From Hymenopellis radicata (lineage: Eukaryota; Basidiomycota; Agaricomycetes; Agaricales; Physalacriaceae): a stretch of 64,000 nucleotides of DNA. Location of the stretch: NCBI GenBank assembly GCA_015501595.1, contig JADNRX010000023.1:186001-250000 (forward strand), in the 5' to 3' direction. Below, in pieces: positions 11,608 through 22,072 of the stretch. Under the pieces are notes generated by a model, which saw only the letters and a list, made by a program, of their open reading frames with translations, searched no databases and was not told where the DNA came from. Both the position numbers and the translations under genes were made by a program. Position 1 is the stretch's first letter. Each line of letters begins with the position of its first letter.

Positions 11608-12681
11608 TCACTGAACAGTCTTCTTCTTTGAATAGAGCCTCCACAGAAGCGAGAGGACCCACGCCCTTGGCAACCACTTGAATATCTGGAAGGTGAATGC
11701 ATGTCCTCCGAGGGAGAGATATGTCGGTGGATTCCTGCTGAGAGCTTTCTTCACCACCTGGGAGGCGAACTCCTCGCTAGACATGGACTTCTTCGTCTGA
11801 CTCGCGTACAATCGCTCCAAGATATTCGGTAGGAAGGATGCATACAAAGTATCCTCAGGAAGCCTGAATTCGGGACCTTGGTTTCTGGACAAGTTCGAGG
11901 TAACGGAGCCCGGGGAAAGATGCATCTAAAATCAAGAAATGCCGCCATCAGCGACGACACGCGCGAACAAAGCAGATGTGTACGATCGATATGCCCAGCG
12001 GCCGACATTCCATCGTAAGCACTTCGCTGATGTTCTGTAAGGCAGCCTTTGACGACGAATACGCGCCATGCCACGGTGTGGGGCTAGTAACAACGAGATT
12101 AAACCGTCCGTCGACTCGGACGCGAGAAAGCAAGAACTCACGTCTCTCCTCCAATAGAACCGGTGTTGATAATGAGCCCGCTGTGTTTCTTGGCCATTAT
12201 GGGGATAACAGCTTTGCATACTCTTACAACGGAAAAGACGTTAGTGTCATAAGTATGCTTGATGGAGTCTAGCGTTTGGTCAATGAGCGGCCCTAAGCAA
12301 TTGGATGTGGTTAGCAGACGACAGTCAGTGGCAACTGAATGGAGGTTACCGAAAGCCGGCCTGCCCGCATTATTGACCACGATGTCTATCTTGCCCTCTG
12401 CGCGATAGATCTCCTGCACGACGGCATTCACTTGCTCATCATTGGTCACATCAAGAGCGCGCGTTCTTATATTGGGACTTGTGAAGCCCTGCATCGTCTC
12501 GACTCTCCTCGACGTCGCGTACACTTTACATTCATGCTTGGCGAATTCCTCGCATCTGCCAAGTTGCTGCGGGGTTAGAAATTTTCTGTACGTCGCTGCA
12601 GCGTACGTAACATACGCACAGAGCAAAACCAATTCCACCCGATGAGCAGCCAGTGACGAGGACGACGAGGCGGCTTGCCAT
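11608..12681 (-). CDS. Short-chain dehydrogenase, Ayr1-like 1-acyldihydroxyacetone-phosphate reductase
   Basis: Classical SDR, probably NADPH-dependent; Ayr1 reduces acyl-DHAP in lipid-droplet and ER phosphatidic acid synthesis (family knowledge). The start at 12681 gives MASRLVVLVTGCSSGGIG, the TGxxxGxG cofactor loop. Later come VYATSRR, the NNAG structural motif (DIVVNNAGRPAFG) and the catalytic YSSSKAAL. A C-terminal extension ends KTVQ and holds an amphipathic/hydrophobic stretch (WLPRAWVLSLLWRLYSKKK) that could associate with membrane. At least four introns; the first falls right after GFALC. The frame is intact. The Ayr1 assignment is by overall pattern; another SDR of lipid or retinol type is the alternative. 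Confidence 0.82.
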
Positions 12682-13214
12682 TACGGTGCAGGTTGGGCCA
12701 CGATGGTCGGATGGAGATAGCCTTTTGACATTGTGGCTCCGATGCCGTGGGCAATGGGCAGGGGCAAGAGCCGGAGTTGCCGCTACTGGCGCAGAAAAGC
12801 CACGACCGATTCGGATTTTACTGGATGGGAGTAGTTGCAACACCATCATTCTCGTTCTAGCCCGTTCTACTCATGGAGCCGCCCCTGGAAGACATACCCT
12901 CAAACTGACGCTCACACCGTTCTTTCTCTTCATAGCTGCTGGCGCTGGTACTGGACTATCCCTTCGCGTGTTCTGGCATCTTGGTGTCTTCACATGTAGA
13001 CAGCAACAGAGGTCGCTGAAATTGGACCTGTCGAGACAGGATTAACGTCAATCAGTGATTCTTCGTTTGTCTGGCAGCGCCACCACGGATCCAGTGGACT
13101 CGTAAACTTTATGTGAGATGGCCGAAGCCGTACAAAGGCGGTCAGCTTCGTATAAATGCGACAAGGTTAGAAGGCCATCATACCTCGTTGCTGAGCAACT
13201 TCCAAGTGTCTCTA
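12682..13214. other. Intergenic region
   Basis: About 530 bp between divergent starts of the Ayr1-like and DUF6534 genes. Small open frames on both strands show no recognisable product. Both promoters should be here; no clear element seen. Confidence 0.35.
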
Positions 13215-15093
13215 ATGGACCTACCCACCTCATATATGCAACTCGACGGCACCTTGGGAGCCATCTTTATTGGAGTGTTAGTCTCTGCAATGCAAGTATC
13301 CGCTCTTTTTATCACCTTGAGGGTCTCATCTCCCTTGCAGACTCTTTGGTCTCACCAATCTCCAGACGTTTGTGTATTTCCTCAACTATCGCAATGATTC
13401 ATGGCTTGGATACAAGTCCTCGGTTCGCGTCTCTTTCTTTGTCTCGTTCAAGAACTCATCATACTGCAGGTTGTTGCTTTATGGTAGGCGACGTAGATCT
13501 ACGTGTCCTTTCTGCTCAAGCAACTCTATTTAGGTGTCTCGACGCGCTTCACCTCGCTCTCATTGCACACGGACTGTACTTCTATCTCGTCACGAACTAC
13601 GGCGAGTCTCTTGCTCTTGTCAGGATCGTTTGGAGTTTTAAGGTGGGCTTGCAATACGTGTTCTATGAGCTCGTCTGACCTGACCTGCCCACAGTTTCAG
13701 GTAGTTCTGGAGGTAACGTAGCTTGGCTTCCATCACTGCGCCACCTCACCTGTGATTGATTGCTTAGGTTGTTGTCGTCCTCGCGGTCGAAACGTAGGTG
13801 AATACTTCCTCCCGGAGTAATTGCTTCCTTACTGCGGCTCAGGTTGTATATTCTACACATCTGGAAGGGTACGTTGTTATCTCGCCAGTGACTTGGACTG
13901 CGGCACTAACGATGTGCTTACAGTTTACATGGCGGACCTTCGGCTAACTAGTTGTTCGTCAAGAGCAAGATTCATCCCTTGCATTCCAGTATGTCTTCCA
14001 TCACGTTTTGTACGCCCCCGCACGCCTCAGAATCTCATAGTCCTGCTTTCTTATCGGGACTGCCGCTGTTGGAATAGGTAATTAACCTTCACGTCCTGTC
14101 ATTCCTGTAGCTGACGACATACCGTAAATCAGTTTTATGTTGCGAAACATATCAATTGGAGACCTTTGACGACATTCCCCGGATTTCAGTACGTCAGTGC
14201 ACTGGGCGCTCACTTCACATTATCTTAGATTCTTGTAGTGGGCCACTTTCTCTGCGCTTGCAGTGGCGACCGTGGTTGATCTTTCTATCGCGTCGTCCCT
14301 ATGCTTCTTTCTGGCGAACCGCAAACCTGGAATCATCAAGTACGTTGAATTAAATGCTTGTATAACATTGTTCAAGGACGCGCTGATAGGGTGGACACTA
14401 CTATTGAATTGCTCATGTTGTACACCATCGATACTGGTTTCATAACTTCGTAGGTACCAACACTGAGTTCCTGTGCCAGACAGTTGATTTTCGTTAGGGC
14501 TTGTTCGCTTCTCGCGCTCGCGACGGTACGTGAGATGCCCCCTGCTGTGCCTTTGCTTAACGTGAATCCGGTTGTAGTGCATTGTATGGCACTCATATTT
14601 CGTATTCATTGGGGTCGAGTACGTTCTAACGACGCGTAAGACTTCATTACTGCACGTTAACCGTTCCACCTGATTTTTTTGGCAGTCTATGTCAACTCGT
14701 TCCTTGCTATGTGAGCGCTTTCTGACGTCTCATACGATGATTCTTATCGAGTCCATATTCAGGCTCAATGCACGACATACTGTTCCTTCGCAACTCCAAG
14801 ATGGCACTCCAAGGCCTAACTCGGAGAGTTCGGAGACAGCCACGCCTGATTCTCAATGCAGCATCCCTAGACTCAGCTGGCACGATTCAGAAAAGCAGGA
14901 GACCTCGTCGACTTGCAAGGCCCTGCCACGAACGGAATTGCATTCTTACGACTTGGAACGAAATACGGTGGAGTCATGCGTTCTTGCGAGTCTCCAATCC
15001 GAGCTAGAATGCTGGTCGACGCCCAGGCGCACACAATTGCTAGATGACGATGTTTCTCGGGCGTCGAGTGAGATATTGCAGTTCCAAGGCTGA
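13215..15093 (+). CDS. DUF6534-type integral membrane protein
   Basis: Member of a large basidiomycete-expanded family of multi-helix membrane proteins of unknown function. About ten short introns break the gene, so no single frame shows it. The exons join to MDLPTSYMQLDGTLGAIFIG, then GLTNLQTFVYFLNY, LDALHLALIAHGLYFYLVTNYG and LALVRIVWSFK. Further exons give FQVVLEVVVVLAVETLYILHIWK, FSALAVATVVDLSIASSLCF, LMLYTIDTGFITSACSLLALAT and VYVNSFLAMLNAR. The order matches the family's seven or so helices followed by a hydrophilic tail. Intron 1 (13292-13340) has GC-AG ends, and an exon of only 18 nt lies at 13695-13712. One middle exon (about 13870-14100) is not confidently resolved. Confidence 0.8.
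13292..13340 (+). other. GC-AG intron in the DUF6534 gene
   Basis: 49-bp intron with donor GCAAGT and acceptor TTGCAG. Splicing here joins LVSA to ILFGLTNLQTF in frame with the family sequence. The nearby GT (four bases downstream) would shift the frame. Confidence 0.75.
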
Positions 15094-15496
15094 CACAGGT
15101 TCACTTAGTGATCCCTTTATTTCTCCTCGGAATGTATGTATGATACCACTGAAGCCGATCTTGTTGATCAGGGGATCCCTGCACAGTCAAAGCCGTGCTT
15201 GGGTGTTTAAGGGCGCGCCACTTGGCCGTTTAACTTGATGACAGTGCAATGTCGAAATTGGCCGCACGCAGCACGGTAGGCAGTGCCAATTTACATCGGA
15301 GACTGCGGTCGCGGGGATCGGGTATTTACCCCGGGCATGCCATCATCACGTTGAGCTCAGCATAATTGTCGATCACTTCTTGTTCTTTCTACTACGACCA
15401 TCTCCTCCATTCCACAAATTAAAGGACAAAAAGCTCAATTCTTCCTTACTTTCATTCCTTCTTCTTTCACGACTTTTCCTTTTCTCTCCACTCACC
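15094..15496. promoter_or_regulatory. Intergenic region with pyrimidine-rich leader
   Basis: The last ~120 bp before the PLC-like start are strongly CT-rich on the plus strand, a common feature of well-expressed fungal promoters and leaders. Nothing else is recognisable. Confidence 0.4.
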
Positions 15497-17060
15497 ATGC
15501 TTTTCCCAACAAAGCCCCTTGCGCAGGCCGCCTCTCTAATGCTACTTTTCGCTGGATGCGATGCTGCTTCTACTCAGCAGCGCGCAACGACGTGCAACGG
15601 TCATAGTGAGGTACGTCGCTTCGTTGATCCGAGTTTCTCTCCCTGACATCGTGCAGCTTTGCGACGTGAGCTACGGAAACGTTTCTTTCGTCGGTGCCCA
15701 CAATTCGTAAGTGTAGCCCCAATACCGACCACTCGTGCTCAACTCTCGGCCGATACCAGCTACGCAGTCGGCACCAACAATCTCGCTGTTAACCAAGACT
15801 ACGATGGTGCGCAGTTATTCCAGGTAGTTCATGCGATACTCGCGGGTTAACTCACATCCCGTGTACAGTTACGCAGCAGCTCAATGACGGGATCCGTCTC
15901 CTCCAAATGCAAGTCCATAATAATTCTGGGGTCATACAACTCTGCCATACCTCTTGTGTATGTACCTTACATCGATCTAAGCGCCCAGCACTCATCCTGC
16001 CACGCGTCAGTCCCTTTTCAATGGCGGCACCCTGGAATCTTACCTCGGCAAAGGTATGCTCCTTACTCTCCTTGATGAAACGAAGTTGTAAACGCCGTGA
16101 TCAACAGTTAAGACATGGATGGACGCCAACACGGAAGATGGTAATTATCACACATGACCGCTTTTCCACTTTCAATCTTTAACGCTGATTCATAGTGGTC
16201 ACCCTCTTGATCGTCAACAGTGACAACTTTGCTGCGAGTGCATTTGGCACGGTCTTCCAGTCGGCTGGCCTGTCCTCATTGTCGTACTCTCCTGCGTCAT
16301 CAAGTCTGACACGCGACGCTTGGCCGACTCTGGGCACGATGATAGACGCGGGCACACGGCTTGTTACATTCTTGGATAATGGCGCTGATACCAGCACGGT
16401 GTCATACCTGATTGATGGTGCGTACATTCTTCATACTCTCCGATCACCCCGTCTTCATTCAGTGTATAGAATTCACCAACATCTGGGAAACGGCCTATGA
16501 TGGTGAGTCGTGTGCTTTCGTTTCTTCGATTCAGAATCTGATATCCGATTCGTAGTTACTGACACCACTTTTAACTGTGAAGTTAATCGAACAAATGGTG
16601 ATACATCGACTCAGATGTATCTGATCAACCACTTTTTGGATAGGCTTGTTTTCGGCCAGCCTGTTCCCAACGTCGCTGCTGCGAATGAGACCAACTCGGT
16701 CGATGGCGAAGGCGGTTTGGGCATTCAAGTTCAGACTTGCACCGCTCAATACGGCCGCGCTCCCAACTTTTTACTTGTTGACGTAAGTTCTTGTGCGTCC
16801 TCGGTGAATGCGTCAATTGATGGTGATATCTTTGATAGTTCTATGAGTACGGCGGCGGCTCCGTGTTCGAGGTAGCAGCCTCTATCAACGGCGTGACCTA
16901 CTCTCCGACTTCCTCGATCGCCACACCCAAATCTACCTCTTCTTCAAGCGGGTCTGACGGTAGCAGTGGCGCTGCGTCTCTTATTCCTCAAACAGGAGTT
17001 TGGGCTGCAGGTCTTGCAGTGGTATCAAGTTTCATGCTGGGTGCGATGATCACCATTTAA
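15497..17060 (+). CDS. Secreted PLC-like phosphodiesterase (PI-PLC X-domain fold), probably GPI-anchored
   Basis: TIM-barrel phosphodiesterase related to bacterial PI-PLC. The start at 15497 gives MLFPTKPLAQAASLMLLFAGCDA, a good signal peptide. The fold's two His loops are visible: SFVGAHNSYA and RLLQMQVHNNSG. Next come CHTSC, FNGGTLESYLGKV, ANTEDVVTLLIVN, a GTRLVTFLDNGAD strand, and YLINHFLDR. The C-terminus is a Ser/Thr-rich linker and a hydrophobic tail (VWAAGLAVVSSFMLGAMITI), the usual shape of a GPI-anchor signal. About eight short introns. The true substrate of these fungal proteins is not established; the X-domain class is clear. Confidence 0.82.
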
Positions 17061-17182
17061 AACGGACTCTTAAACATTACTACGCACGTTTGCACTGAGT
17101 GTAAATAAACAGACATTGGGATTGGACGCTGCATTTAAGAACCCTTATAATAGACTTGGCTACTAATGACATACAAATGCTA

Positions 17183-18312
17183 CTATCTTTTCCGTTCTGC
17201 GTGCCATTTGTAAACGCGAGGTGTATATGACTTGGGAGCCTGTTTGGGTAACAAGGGCTTCCCTTTTCGAGCATCCAGCGCATCGTCGTCGTCTTCGTCC
17301 TCCATGTCCTTGCCACCATCGACCCGCTCAACACCTTTTAGCTTTGTACGCGCTCCCTTGCCCATCATCTGTCGCTGCATTTCGAATTCACGTTCGGTAT
17401 AGCGAAGCTGTTTATCGCGGTTCAGACGCGCAGCGAGCTCTCGAAGAAGCCGCCGCCTGTTTGTGAGCGATGTATCGGTTGACTCGTTGTTTGACATGTC
17501 CACATCGACGTCTTTCTTCTTCAGTATTTGTCGTGTTTGGTCGTTCGTGTAGCGTCATTGTCCTCCATCCTAAATCATGCAGGTCGGTGTCGTCTTGTAG
17601 AGTACTCGACGACGCGGTAGAGGTAGATGTTTTAGGAGTATATGAACGTGCTAATGGAGAAGTGAGACGCGAAATTGTGAGTTGGTGAGAACGCACCAGA
17701 TTGCTCATCGTCGACAAAGACGATATGCGTCGCCTTCGCCTTGCCTTTCTTCTTCAGCGAGCTGGGAAAAACTCCGGCGTCTTGGAGGACAGCAATTTCT
17801 TCCGGTTCAAGCTCAGCAGAGTCTTCACCACCGATCAGGTTTGCCATCACTGATAACTGAGCTTTTAGCTTGTCTATTTTCTGGATGTAACCTGTTAGGA
17901 CGGTACTATGATGCTAGAAATGGATAGCACCTTCTGTCCCGCTGCACGCATGGTCCTGATGTAGTTCTCGTCTTGAGTTTTGAGCATTTTGACCATTTCA
18001 GTCGGTAACGCGACATTTCCTCGGTCTTGGATATGCACACCGCCCTAAACGCACGTTAGAGTGCGATTTGAGGCAAGAAGGCGTACAAACCTTTGTCTTC
18101 TGCTTGGTCATGGAAAAGTAGAATTCATCTTTATTTCTCTCGGATGCCTTTTGCTTGAGTCGGGTCAACTTGTCCTGTTTTGAGTGATAGTCCCGTGCAC
18201 GCTTGACATAGTCCTTGTGTTTCTCGAGGATGCCAAACTTTGCGCGATGAGCAAGCTGAGAACGCTCTTTGTGGTTACGGCGGTGTATTGAGTTTCTGAG
18301 CGACGAAGTCAT
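17183..18312 (-). CDS. UTP11: U3 snoRNP-associated protein Utp11
   Basis: Subunit of the nucleolar SSU processome needed for 18S rRNA maturation. The start at 18312 gives [20 protein letters not shown], then [20 protein letters not shown] and [14 protein letters not shown], the signature of the family. The C-terminal exon has [19 protein letters not shown] and ends YKWHAERKR. Highly basic throughout, as expected. Several introns; the frame is intact. It converges on the PLC-like gene with about 120 bp between stops. Confidence 0.93.
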
Positions 18313-18465
18313 GGCAAAGAGTGAAAAGTTTTTCCAAACACTTCGCTATAAACGGCAGCAAGTGTGACGTTAGAGTGACACTTCCTGATTTGACGTTGTT
18401 TCCTGACGGAAAGACGCGAACAGGCTTGCCACTGCAGCAGTATCCTGCGCAGAGGACTGGACACT

Positions 18466-19991
18466 ATGTTCCAGCATTTCAAGTTAACCCAGCTGGCCAT
18501 GCACCAGCCTTTGCCCCCTCATTTGTTGCCGCAGGGTGCCGGCCCCAGTGCCAGTGCGGGACCGACTGATTATGCCAGCAATTCTTTTTCTGGGAATCCC
18601 CCCAACACTCAATTTTCCTCCTCATCTGGGTCCAAACAGCCGTATTCCACCGCGAAACCCCCGTACGGTTCAGGTGAGTTACCCAGCCCTACAATGTCAG
18701 TGTCGGCATTCTGCTCACCGTAGATAGGCACAGACGACGATGGTTACAACTTGCGCTTCGAGAGTCTCGACGCTTTCCAAGCCTGGCGTGAACAGGTCTG
18801 TACTATGCTTTCAGCGATTGAGAACCATGTTCACGCCCTTTCTAGGAAGAGATTGAGCAATCAGTTGAATTCGTAAAGGTGAATTAAAGCTATACGTCGC
18901 TTCTTCGGCCGCTTGCTCACAGTCGTTGTCGCGTAGGGGGACACTCATGGCAGCAAAGCGGATCCACCTCGATTCAAAGAACATACTAAGCTCGTCTGCG
19001 CTCGACATTCTCGCAGCGGTCGTAAGAAGTATATAAAGAAACATCCGGATCGTGTCCGGAAAGTTCCATCTCGCAAGGCATGTCACATCCAATCCTCTAG
19101 ATTTACACGCTCAATATCTCTCTAGCTTGAAGGAGTAGGTTGTTCTGCTTCCATCAGCTTCAAGACCTACTTTGAAACCGACGAAGTGCGCGCCTCCTGT
19201 AAGTAATAGAGTATTATACATTCAACTCTGCTAATCGTCCGATAGATAACGCACAACACTCGCATCCTATCGGACCTGAGAACTTCCCTTTCACGCGTCG
19301 CGGCCGTAAAGCTGCAGTTCAAGAAGAGAAGGAGCGACCACGCAAGTACCAAAAGAAGGATGAGGGCGCTGCCTCAGCCACACCTTCTATGTCCCAGCCT
19401 CCCCCGCCTTCACAATTCATACAACAACCTCAACCAGTACAGCCACAACAACAACCACAACAACCACAACAACAGCAACAACAACACAACAGCAGCAGCA
19501 GCAGCAGCAGCACCAGGTTTCAGTACCGGTCCCCAAGCCCTCCCACCAAATCAATTCACCTCGAACGTTTCCATGATCGCACCTTTGCCCCAGCATCCTC
19601 AGCACGCACACACGCAGTATCAACCCCAACCACAGCCGCAAGCACAATATGCCTATGTGCCCCAGGGATATCCGATGGCCCCATGCCAGATGCCCAGATG
19701 CAGCCAACTGCTATAACGCAGGATCGATGGCAGAATATGCAAACATTGTTCAATGCCATTCGAGAGCATTCCCGCGGATTCAACTATCCGTTTGCCAGCG
19801 TTATCGCGCTGGAGAGCGTGTTGATCCGCCTCTTCTTGGAGAGCCCGGTTAGCCTGCAGGCGGCTATGACACCCAGTACCGCGAATGGCGTTTCCCAGTC
19901 CGGTGCTACGTCGGACAATGCTCAAGCCGGCCCTTCGACGAATAATGAACCGCATGAGAGTGACACGGATGGATCGGAGGATAGCTCCTAA
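18466..19991 (+). CDS. GCM1/FAR1-type zinc-finger-like protein with polyglutamine tract
   Basis: Likely DNA-binding protein of a family common in Agaricomycetes. Exons join to FESLDAFQAWREQEEIEQ, then LVCARHSRSGRKKYIKKHPD and RVRKVPSRKLEGVGCSASI, then NAQHSHPIGPENFPFTRRG. The Cys/His pattern (C..H...GC...H.H) with basic linkers fits a GCM1/FAR1-like zinc domain. A Gln-rich region encoded by CAA and CAG follows. The C-terminus (DRWQNMQTLFNAIREHS, FPSVIALESVLIRLFLES-like) is helical. One intron is GC-AG (19078-19125). A base is probably missing at the C run 19679-19682, and the frame through the Gln tract is uncertain. The start at 18466 is a best guess. Confidence 0.65.
19078..19125 (+). other. 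GC-AG intron in the zinc-finger gene
   Basis: 48-bp intron with donor AAG|GCATGT and acceptor CTCTAG. It joins KVPSRK to LEGVGC across the zinc-binding domain. Using the next GT would bring an immediate stop. Confidence 0.75.
19421..19515 (+). repeat. CAA/CAG trinucleotide repeat tract
   Basis: A CAA-rich stretch passes into an uninterrupted CAG/AGC run of about seven units. It encodes polyglutamine in one frame, polyserine in another and polyalanine in the third, so a one-base error changes the predicted tract completely. Confidence 0.85.
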
Positions 19992-20186
19992 AGCTTTGTT
20001 GCATGGATTACGGACATTATTCTCTTCGTGTACATATTTTGTGTACCTTTCTGTAGACTTGTTGTATTCTCGACATGGAACTGTATTTGACTACACGTGA
20101 TCTGATCCTAGACCAAAAGAGTGAGGTTAATGGGCTTGTCTTCACACCTCATCGCCTTGAGCGATTAACGCCTTCCTTCGACTTCA

Positions 20187-21979
20187 ATGTCGGCCTTCAA
20201 TCTGAAGCAGGCGTTTGGACGTGAAAAACCACATGTATGCGTCCAGCTCAGAATCTATTCCGTCAATCTCATATCTCCCAGTCTTCCATCACCGATTGGA
20301 TTGAAATCCTGACTGCCAATACAGTAGCCGAAGAAGCCTATGACGGGTAGATTGTCTTCTATCGTGTCTTTCGGTCTGTCTGAATCCTTTCAGAATACCA
20401 GAACTCGTCGACTCCATCAATCTGCAACCGCACGCTGGGTACTTTCGCCACAAATCTACAGTCCAGACCTCTCAATGCATTCTACAGCCCCACCGAGGCA
20501 TCAAGAGCTGTACGCAAGAAGCTTAAACATGGCACTGCCCATCAGCAGTACCGGGCCCTCGTGGTCAGCCTCCTCGTCATATCTCGGTTCCATGTCCTGT
20601 CCTTACTCTCAACCGGGTTCAGATCCTCAAGGCTTTGGTCGAGAACTGCGGCGACAAATTTAAATGTGAGATCTTTGACAACATTACCTGCCTGGTCCGA
20701 ACTCAATCCAATGTAGCTTCGTTCACCGATGGACAATTGACGGACGCGATCAAACATCTTGCCTCCGATAGCACCACCGACAGACGGGTTAAAAAAGAAA
20801 CTGCTTCTCGTTCTCAAGTCGTGGCATGATCAGTTCCAGTCCGATCCCTCAATGCACATATTCTCCTCGCTGTACGTGCAGGCGGCGCGTGACAGGCCGC
20901 ACGCTACAGAAAGCATGGTGGATCCGGAAGCGCAGAAACGAAAGCTGGAGGAAGCGAGACGCAAGGCACAGGAGAAACAAGAAGCCAAGGAGCGTGCTCG
21001 CTTGGAAGAGGAAAAACGGAAGAAGGAAAAGCACGCGAAAAAGAACAGACCTAAACGGACTCCTTTCAATTTCGAGACGGTAGGTGATATTCGTCATGAT
21101 TTATCCCTGTAGAACTCATCGAAATATCAGGAAAAGCCAAAGGTTCTCGCAAGCATTGTTGATGCCTCACAAGCTTCCAGCAATCTGGTCAACGCGATCA
21201 TGGTATTAGTCTTATCTATGTGCTTGTCGCAGGGCTGAGATATTTATTTAGCTCGTAAACACGGAAACGGACAGCGTGCAAACCAATCAACGCGTGCAAG
21301 AGTGTCTTGACACGACAAAGCTGGTCCGGAAGCAAATTGTTCGCTACATCCAGGCAAGTGATACAATCTCCACCATGACCGAGCCATTCTTACCACAATC
21401 ATGCAGTTGGTGGAGAATGAAGAGATAATCGGGACTCTTATCGAATCCAACGAGCGGATAATCAACTCTCTGCTTTTGTATGACAACGCGTCGAAGCCCT
21501 CCGAAGCCACCGATGCGATAACAGCTGGGCTTGCGAAGACGCATCTGACAGGCGAAAGCGAGGTTGTCAAGCTCCAAGAGAAGCAGCGCGTCGCTGTCCA
21601 GCGCGCAAAGCAAGGGTCGGTCAGGGGAGACTCCAGTGGTGCATACGCAGACCTACAGGACATAAATTTCGGCTCAATAGGTGCCTCATCGAGTAATCTT
21701 CCGCCACCTCTTCGACCATCTACATTCTCGGATGACGGAGACAATGCGCGGGAGTCGCGAGGCTCTCTGTCTGATTTCAGTGACTACGATTCGTCGGATG
21801 AAGATACACACAATCAGTATGAAGGCGGCAAAAAGGACTATTATAGTGTCTCTGACGATTCGGAGGATGCACGCACTGTATCGGGAAGCCGCTCCAAGGG
21901 CGGCTTGGTGGACGTCGACGACCCGTTTGCTGATCCCTTTGCTGACGAAGTAGCCGTTGGGCCGTCAAAGAAGTGGTAA
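20187..21979 (+). CDS. VHS/GAT-domain endocytic adaptor (Lsb5-like), with apparent frameshift
   Basis: Probably links ubiquitinated cargo, actin and endocytosis, like yeast Lsb5 (family inference). The start at 20187 gives MSAFNLKQAFGREKPH. The VHS domain follows: SITDWIEILTANTVAEEAYDG, PTEASRAVRKKLKHG and QYRALV, then LTDAIKHLASD and LLLVLKSWHDQFQSDPSMH. A charged coiled coil (roughly 50 residues, K/E/R-rich) leads into a GAT-like bundle (LVNAIMLVNTET, KLVRKQIVRYIQLVENEEIIGTLIE). The tail is acidic, Ser-rich and ends DDPFADPFADEV. The A run 20791-20796 appears to have one base too many: removing it joins the two halves of the VHS domain. Confidence 0.8.
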
Positions 21980-22072
21980 ATCGGTAACACAATCCTCCTC
22001 GCATCCTTTTGTATATCTGTAAATCTGGCGACGATATTTATTGTTGATATCACCTATATAGTATTGTGGAGA

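Noticed and set aside
13695..13700. 6-nt micro-exon TTTCAG
   Set aside because: An 18-nt exon (FQVVLE) in the same place fits the DUF6534 alignment better.
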